DNA of 64,000 nucleotides, taken from NCBI RefSeq assembly GCF_965229915.1, contig NZ_CBDDJZ010000002.1, forward strand, positions 558,001-622,000, written 5' to 3'. Positions 60,533-64,000 of the stretch are shown here, in pieces. Each line of letters starts with the position of its first letter. Position 1 is the stretch's first letter. The notes beneath the pieces are model-generated. The model was given only the letters and a program-made list of their open reading frames with translations, did no database searches and was not told the origin of the DNA. The DNA is from Marinoscillum sp965229915 (GTDB lineage Bacteria > Bacteroidota > Bacteroidia > Cytophagales > Cyclobacteriaceae). A program made the position numbers and the translations under genes.

Positions 60533-60916
60533 TTACTGAGGCAAATCATTGACCACCTCGCGCACACCGTGAGGTATGGCTTTACCTTCAGCATTCAGGT
60601 TCACAAAGACGATTTGATCAATGGTGATGATTTCTTCTTTGGTGACTTTGTTACGTACGAGACACTTCAGTGTCAGTGACGTGGTGCCGAACTTGACCAC
60701 TTCCATCCCCATCTCTATGATATCACCCGTTTTGGCAGAACTCTTAAAGTCTATCTCAGAAATGAACTTCGTCACAATATGCTTGTTATTGCCCAACTGA
60801 CACATGGCAAAAATCGCTGCCTCCTCATCGATCCAGCTCAGTAGCTGACCTCCGAATAAACTTCCATTGGGATTAAGGTCTTCTGGTTTGATCCATTTTC
60901 TGCTATAAAACTTCAT
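60533..60916 (-). CDS. Acyl-CoA thioesterase (hotdog fold)
   Basis: This 127-residue protein of the YciA-like hotdog family hydrolyses acyl-CoA esters. The typical motifs are LNPNGSLFGGQLLSWIDEEAAIFA (the hotdog helix with catalytic-type Asp/Glu) and FKSSAKTGDIIEMGMEVVKFGTTSLTLKC. It is 1 bp from the amidase gene upstream in the same direction and likely cotranscribed. It converges with the ABC-F gene with only 3 bp between stops. Confidence 0.92.
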   Translation of the reverse strand: MKFYSRKWIKPEDLNPNGSLFGGQLLSWIDEEAAIFAMCQLGNNKHIVTKFISEIDFKSSAKTGDIIEMGMEVVKFGTTSLTLKCLVRNKVTKEEIITIDQIVFVNLNAEGKAIPHGVREVVNDLPQ

Positions 60917-60917
60917 A

Positions 60918-61976
60918 TCACTTTCCTTCTTTGTAGTCTTTAATCACCCCATCTGCTATCCACTTGGCAATGGCATCTCTGTTTTCCCAGTCGAGTATTC
61001 GGCGCTGATCACGCGAATTTTTCAAGTTACCAATCTCCACATAGACCGCTGGGGCTTTGGAGTATTTCAGTGAATACAAGCTGCTCCGAGGCTCAATGGT
61101 TCCATAGTACTTCCGATTGGGCTGATACCGAGCATATTTTTCTTTGAACGTATTTTGCAGGTTGTCAGCTAGTCGCTTACCATACTTGCTATTTTCATGA
61201 TAGTAAAAGAACACATCGATATTCTCTCCTTTCGATCGGCTATCTACGTGTGTTTCAATGATCCGCTGGTACGGTTTGTAGCTGTACTTGTCGTAAAGCT
61301 CATTAGCAGCTGTCACACGCTGCCTGAGACGCTGCACCTGACTTCTCGGGATCTTTCGGTCCGGATAGGTGCGCTCATCATGGTCCACCGGCAGGATGGA
61401 CTCATCACGAATACCATCATTGGCATCTCGTGTGATCAGATACACCAGAGCTCCATTAGAGATGAGTTTCCTGGCTAATCGCAACGTAACATCATAGGCA
61501 TATTCATCTTCAGTAATCAGTGTGCCATTGTAGTGCTCTACAGCTCCGGGGTCTGGGCCTCCATGTCCCGAGATGAGGTAAAAAACGGCTCCCTCCAACT
61601 GGCGGCTTTCCACCAGTACGGTGTTGTAATCCTTCCCAAAAATATCGTAATGACGTTTTTCAAGCACCTCGGTGGCTTTGACGGTGCGTACATCGATACT
61701 ATCAGGCACCACCACTTCCTCATCAGCCTTTTCTACTTTCTCGTTGGCATTAGGTAGTTTGTATATACGTCCGATGAACAATCCATTTTCTGAACTTAGA
61801 TTCTCCTTGTTCAACTCAATAAACGGAACCAGATATTTCTTTGGGTCTAAACCACTGTTGCGCAGCAGCGAATAGATGCCATCACCCTGCACAGCCATGA
61901 CTTCCTTATGGTCATTCTGTGCAAGACTCACATGAGTCAAAATCCAGCAAATGAGTGGGAAGAGTTTTCGTATCAA
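60918..61976 (-). CDS. N-acetylmuramoyl-L-alanine amidase (Amidase_3)
   Basis: This 352-residue exported peptidoglycan hydrolase has a signal peptide (MIRKLFPLICWILTHVSLAQ). A short N-terminal region about residues 25-70 (GDGIYSLLRNSGLDPKKYLVPFIELN) is LysM-like. The Amidase_3 domain has GHGGPDPGAV (zinc His), the Glu in LITEDEYAYDVTLRLA, RIIETHVDS (zinc His) and VYVEIGNLKNSRD (catalytic Glu). It cleaves the amide between muramic acid and L-Ala in cell separation or wall turnover. Confidence 0.93.
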   Translation of the reverse strand: MIRKLFPLICWILTHVSLAQNDHKEVMAVQGDGIYSLLRNSGLDPKKYLVPFIELNKENLSSENGLFIGRIYKLPNANEKVEKADEEVVVPDSIDVRTVKATEVLEKRHYDIFGKDYNTVLVESRQLEGAVFYLISGHGGPDPGAVEHYNGTLITEDEYAYDVTLRLARKLISNGALVYLITRDANDGIRDESILPVDHDERTYPDRKIPRSQVQRLRQRVTAANELYDKYSYKPYQRIIETHVDSRSKGENIDVFFYYHENSKYGKRLADNLQNTFKEKYARYQPNRKYYGTIEPRSSLYSLKYSKAPAVYVEIGNLKNSRDQRRILDWENRDAIAKWIADGVIKDYKEGK

Positions 61977-62091
61977 AGTGCAAGCATCATTAGCTGCACA
62001 AAAATAGAAATAGCTTGGAAACTTGGAAGTTTGTGGATGGTTTATTCACTAATCAATAACCAACCAATTACTATTCACCATTCATTAAATA

Positions 62092-62577
62092 CTAACCAAA
62101 AACAGCCTGCAAAGCCTTGGGCACATTAGAGAGTTCTTCCACCAGTTTCCCTCCATGCATCTCGATAAAGTACTGCACCTGAATGTTCACTTTACCACCT
62201 TCATTATCTGCGGAAAGTCTGAAATCACCCCGATACCCAACCACGGGCTTTCCTAGTGCAGCAGCAAACCCAATCTCAGAAGCAGTTCCGCTATCCACAT
62301 CCACACCATCCAATATGGCAAATACTCCGTCACTTTCGCGAATGGCCTGGGCATTGTTGGCTCCAATGACCAAGTTGATTTCACGCCACCGATCACGCTT
62401 TTCTGGTCCGTAGGGCAAGGCGTTCACTTCACGGATCAGTTCATCAGATGTCAGCTTCCACGGGTCCAGAATCTGGTAACCAAGCCTGGTAATGACTGGG
62501 ATCACCGTTCCGTACAGGTAGTCCCTGCCAGCTTCGGAAAACCCAAAAGGAGATGCGATATATAGCCTTTTATTCAT
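62092..62577 (-). CDS. Nucleoside 2-deoxyribosyltransferase-like protein
   Basis: This 161-residue protein has the family pattern: RLYIASPFGFSEAGRDYL at the start, then DGVFAILDGVDVDSGTASEIGFAAALGKPVVGYRGD with the DxxxAxExG-type active-site region (here DSGTASEIG). It transfers deoxyribose between bases in nucleotide salvage. The N-terminus overlaps the stop of the upstream NUDIX gene by 4 bp, so both are translated together in one small operon. Confidence 0.9.
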   Translation of the reverse strand: MNKRLYIASPFGFSEAGRDYLYGTVIPVITRLGYQILDPWKLTSDELIREVNALPYGPEKRDRWREINLVIGANNAQAIRESDGVFAILDGVDVDSGTASEIGFAAALGKPVVGYRGDFRLSADNEGGKVNIQVQYFIEMHGGKLVEELSNVPKALQAVFG

Positions 62578-63074
62578 TTCAAATGCTCGTTAATAAATCG
62601 TCTGATCACATACACTCCATCTGGCATTACGTCCTGCTTAGCTATGAACCCTTCCAGGTCCTTGAGAGGAATGAATACATATTCATCTACTTCTCCATCC
62701 ACCATGGTGATCGGGCCATCATAGTGAATGACGAACGCCTTCCCCCATACTTGACAATTTGGTGCTTCAAATCGAAACTCAAACAAGGGATCAGGGGCAA
62801 CATCTGTAACACCTATCTCTTCAGCCAATTCACGGATGGCATTTTCATCATAGGACTCTCCAGCCTTGACTACTCCCCCTGTAGTGGGATCATAATAGCC
62901 AGGATACACATCCTTCTGCATAGACCGCTTTTGGATGAGTAGCTCGCTTTCGCTATTCAGCACGATCACATAAGTGGCGCGGTGTAACAGAACATCCTTT
63001 CGCATGACCGAACGGGGAACAATAGCGATTACCTGATTCTGCTCGTTGACGATGATGACCTGCTCCTCTTTCAT
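62574..63074 (-). CDS. NUDIX hydrolase
   Basis: This 166-residue protein carries the Nudix box GGVVKAGESYDENAIRELAEEIGV (G-x5-E-x7-REL-x2-EE-x-G). The N-terminal segment IIVNEQNQVIAIVPRSVMRKDVLLHRATYVIVLNSESELLIQKRS resembles the YfcD/isopentenyl-diphosphate-isomerase-like group. Substrates of this group are not settled. It is coupled to the nucleoside deoxyribosyltransferase-like gene, suggesting a nucleotide housekeeping role. Confidence 0.93.
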   Translation of the reverse strand: MKEEQVIIVNEQNQVIAIVPRSVMRKDVLLHRATYVIVLNSESELLIQKRSMQKDVYPGYYDPTTGGVVKAGESYDENAIRELAEEIGVTDVAPDPLFEFRFEAPNCQVWGKAFVIHYDGPITMVDGEVDEYVFIPLKDLEGFIAKQDVMPDGVYVIRRFINEHLK

Positions 63075-63115
63075 TTCGGCAAATAAATGAATAAATCTGC
63101 AATGAACATGCCCAA

Positions 63116-64000
63116 TTAATCAGTCTTACCTATGCTATAAATCAATCCGATTGAAAAACGGTTAGCAGCAGTAATGGTGGCTACATCGTCGGAGTGGTAG
63201 TTTTGGCTAATCGGGTGCTGATAATCTAGCATGAGATTTAACTGCCTGTAATAAATCTGAGTTCCTAGCGTGGCAAAAAGAGCATTTCCTCCGGTATTCA
63301 CCTGAATGGCCTTTGCATCACGGTGCTGACCTGATGTCTCAAAATAGGCTCCCGCGAATGGAAGAAACCCGAAAGTAGCACTTTCCAGATAACAGAAGGC
63401 ATAGCCACTCACATTGAATTGATTGCCAAATCGGTATCCCTGAGAATTAGCCACATTCATCTTATAGGATGATTCCACATTCAACCCCCAGTCATCTACG
63501 CTCAGCGTGTAATTAGCTGTTAGCAAGTAATCAAGACTCCCCGACCCCAACTGGAAATTTCTGTTGATAATGACTCCTCCATCCTCCTTATCAAAATCCC
63601 CAAGAGGCAGTTTTACTCCACCACCAAGTAAGAACGAGTGCCTCCATGTGTTGGCAGATTCGCCGGTATTAAAGGGGGTATAATACATCATGAGCACCGG
63701 ATCACCAATCCCGTTGCTGGAAACTTTTTGGTGTGTACCATCCATTTCATTGATAAGATATGGGAGCTGTACATTTAGCTGAAGCTTTGGCAACAAAGTG
63801 ATCCGGCCAATGAGATCCATCCGCTGATAAGTATCATCAGAGTACTCATCACTGAAGTACTCGCTATTATGTTCCATTTCTGCCCGAAAATGGGCGTAAC
63901 TATACTTAAGCCCCACCATGTGCTGGTAGTGTTGTGGTAAAATTCCATAGGATAAACCTCCGAGCCGGCATCCACACACATCACATGCGCTGGAAGACAG
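63116..64000 (-). CDS. Outer-membrane transporter-like protein, 5' end cut off
   Basis: The gene runs off the window at base 64000. The frame is open upstream of the GTG at 63979 with codons for LSSSACDVCGCR, so the start lies outside and includes a signal peptide ending near SSA-CDVCGC. The mature part of about 290 residues is beta-barrel-like with repeated aromatic strand ends and GVKLPLGDFDKEDGG. Such CDVCGC-type proteins in Bacteroidota are annotated as putative transporters. No substrate is assignable. Confidence 0.8.
   Translation of the reverse strand: MSSSACDVCGCRLGGLSYGILPQHYQHMVGLKYSYAHFRAEMEHNSEYFSDEYSDDTYQRMDLIGRITLLPKLQLNVQLPYLINEMDGTHQKVSSNGIGDPVLMMYYTPFNTGESANTWRHSFLLGGGVKLPLGDFDKEDGGVIINRNFQLGSGSLDYLLTANYTLSVDDWGLNVESSYKMNVANSQGYRFGNQFNVSGYAFCYLESATFGFLPFAGAYFETSGQHRDAKAIQVNTGGNALFATLGTQIYYRQLNLMLDYQHPISQNYHSDDVATITAANRFSIGLIYSIGKTD

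Overview
The window reads as chromosome of a member of the Bacteroidota, most likely a marine-type Cytophagales relative. Two giant exported proteins end in type IX secretion (por) sorting domains. There is a PID-CTERM-like mini-protein, a DUF6266 protein, a TonB-dependent receptor with a YfiR-type partner, genes with weak or absent Shine-Dalgarno sites, and AT-rich DNA. The genus cannot be fixed from what I see. No rRNA, tRNA or CRISPR array was recognised.

Layout. (1) 1-14.0 kb is a metal-resistance island. A Cus-type copper/silver efflux operon (cusA end, TolC, CopB-type ATPase, cusB and accessory DUF3347 and haem-binding proteins) is followed by a visibly AT-rich mosaic (truncated cation transporter, sigZ, thioredoxin-like protein, permease, MerT-like protein, ArsO fragment). 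A largely non-coding stretch comes next, then a mercury module (ArsR-type regulator with two operators, MerTP fusion, GDCCVxC protein) and a DUF6943 gene of the kind seen on mobile elements. (2) 14.2-27 kb holds a DUF6266 protein, a 2041-residue Kelch/cadherin-like secreted protein with ten almost identical 291-bp repeats, a PepSY-like lipoprotein, one copy of a 1436-bp IS3-family element sitting inside an intergenic repeat, a UPF0175/DUF3368 toxin-antitoxin pair and an outer-membrane beta-barrel-like protein. (3) 27.3-36.7 kb is one tightly overlapping eight-gene minus-strand defence operon: hsdM, hsdS, a class III nucleotidyl-cyclase-like gene, a PDDEXK_4 nuclease, hsdR, an unknown 117-residue protein and a HipA kinase split into two genes. 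A plus-strand set (GIY-YIG protein, two membrane proteins, TonB-domain lipoprotein) diverges from it. (4) 39.7-50.6 kb contains an IS3-family element with a 4-bp target duplication, a cluster of six hairpins, a lipoprotein plus 1542-residue BNR/PKD/CARDB secreted protein plus PID-CTERM-like peptide, a histidine kinase and receiver pair, and the second, inverted copy of the 1436-bp IS. (5) 50.9-64 kb holds hipBA, a deoxynucleoside kinase, a chemoreceptor-YfiR-TonB receptor operon, and ordinary housekeeping genes (ABC-F ATPase, thioesterase, amidase, nucleoside deoxyribosyltransferase-like protein, NUDIX hydrolase) plus a cut-off CDVCGC outer-membrane protein.

The strongest candidate for an undescribed system is the expanded type I restriction operon with its cyclase-like gene, second nuclease and split HipA kinase. 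Other signals worth attention are an inverted repeat (AATACCT-N6-AGGTATT) shared by the upstream regions of exported-protein genes, the six-hairpin cluster at 41.15-41.35 kb, and the higher-order structure of the cadherin-like repeat array.
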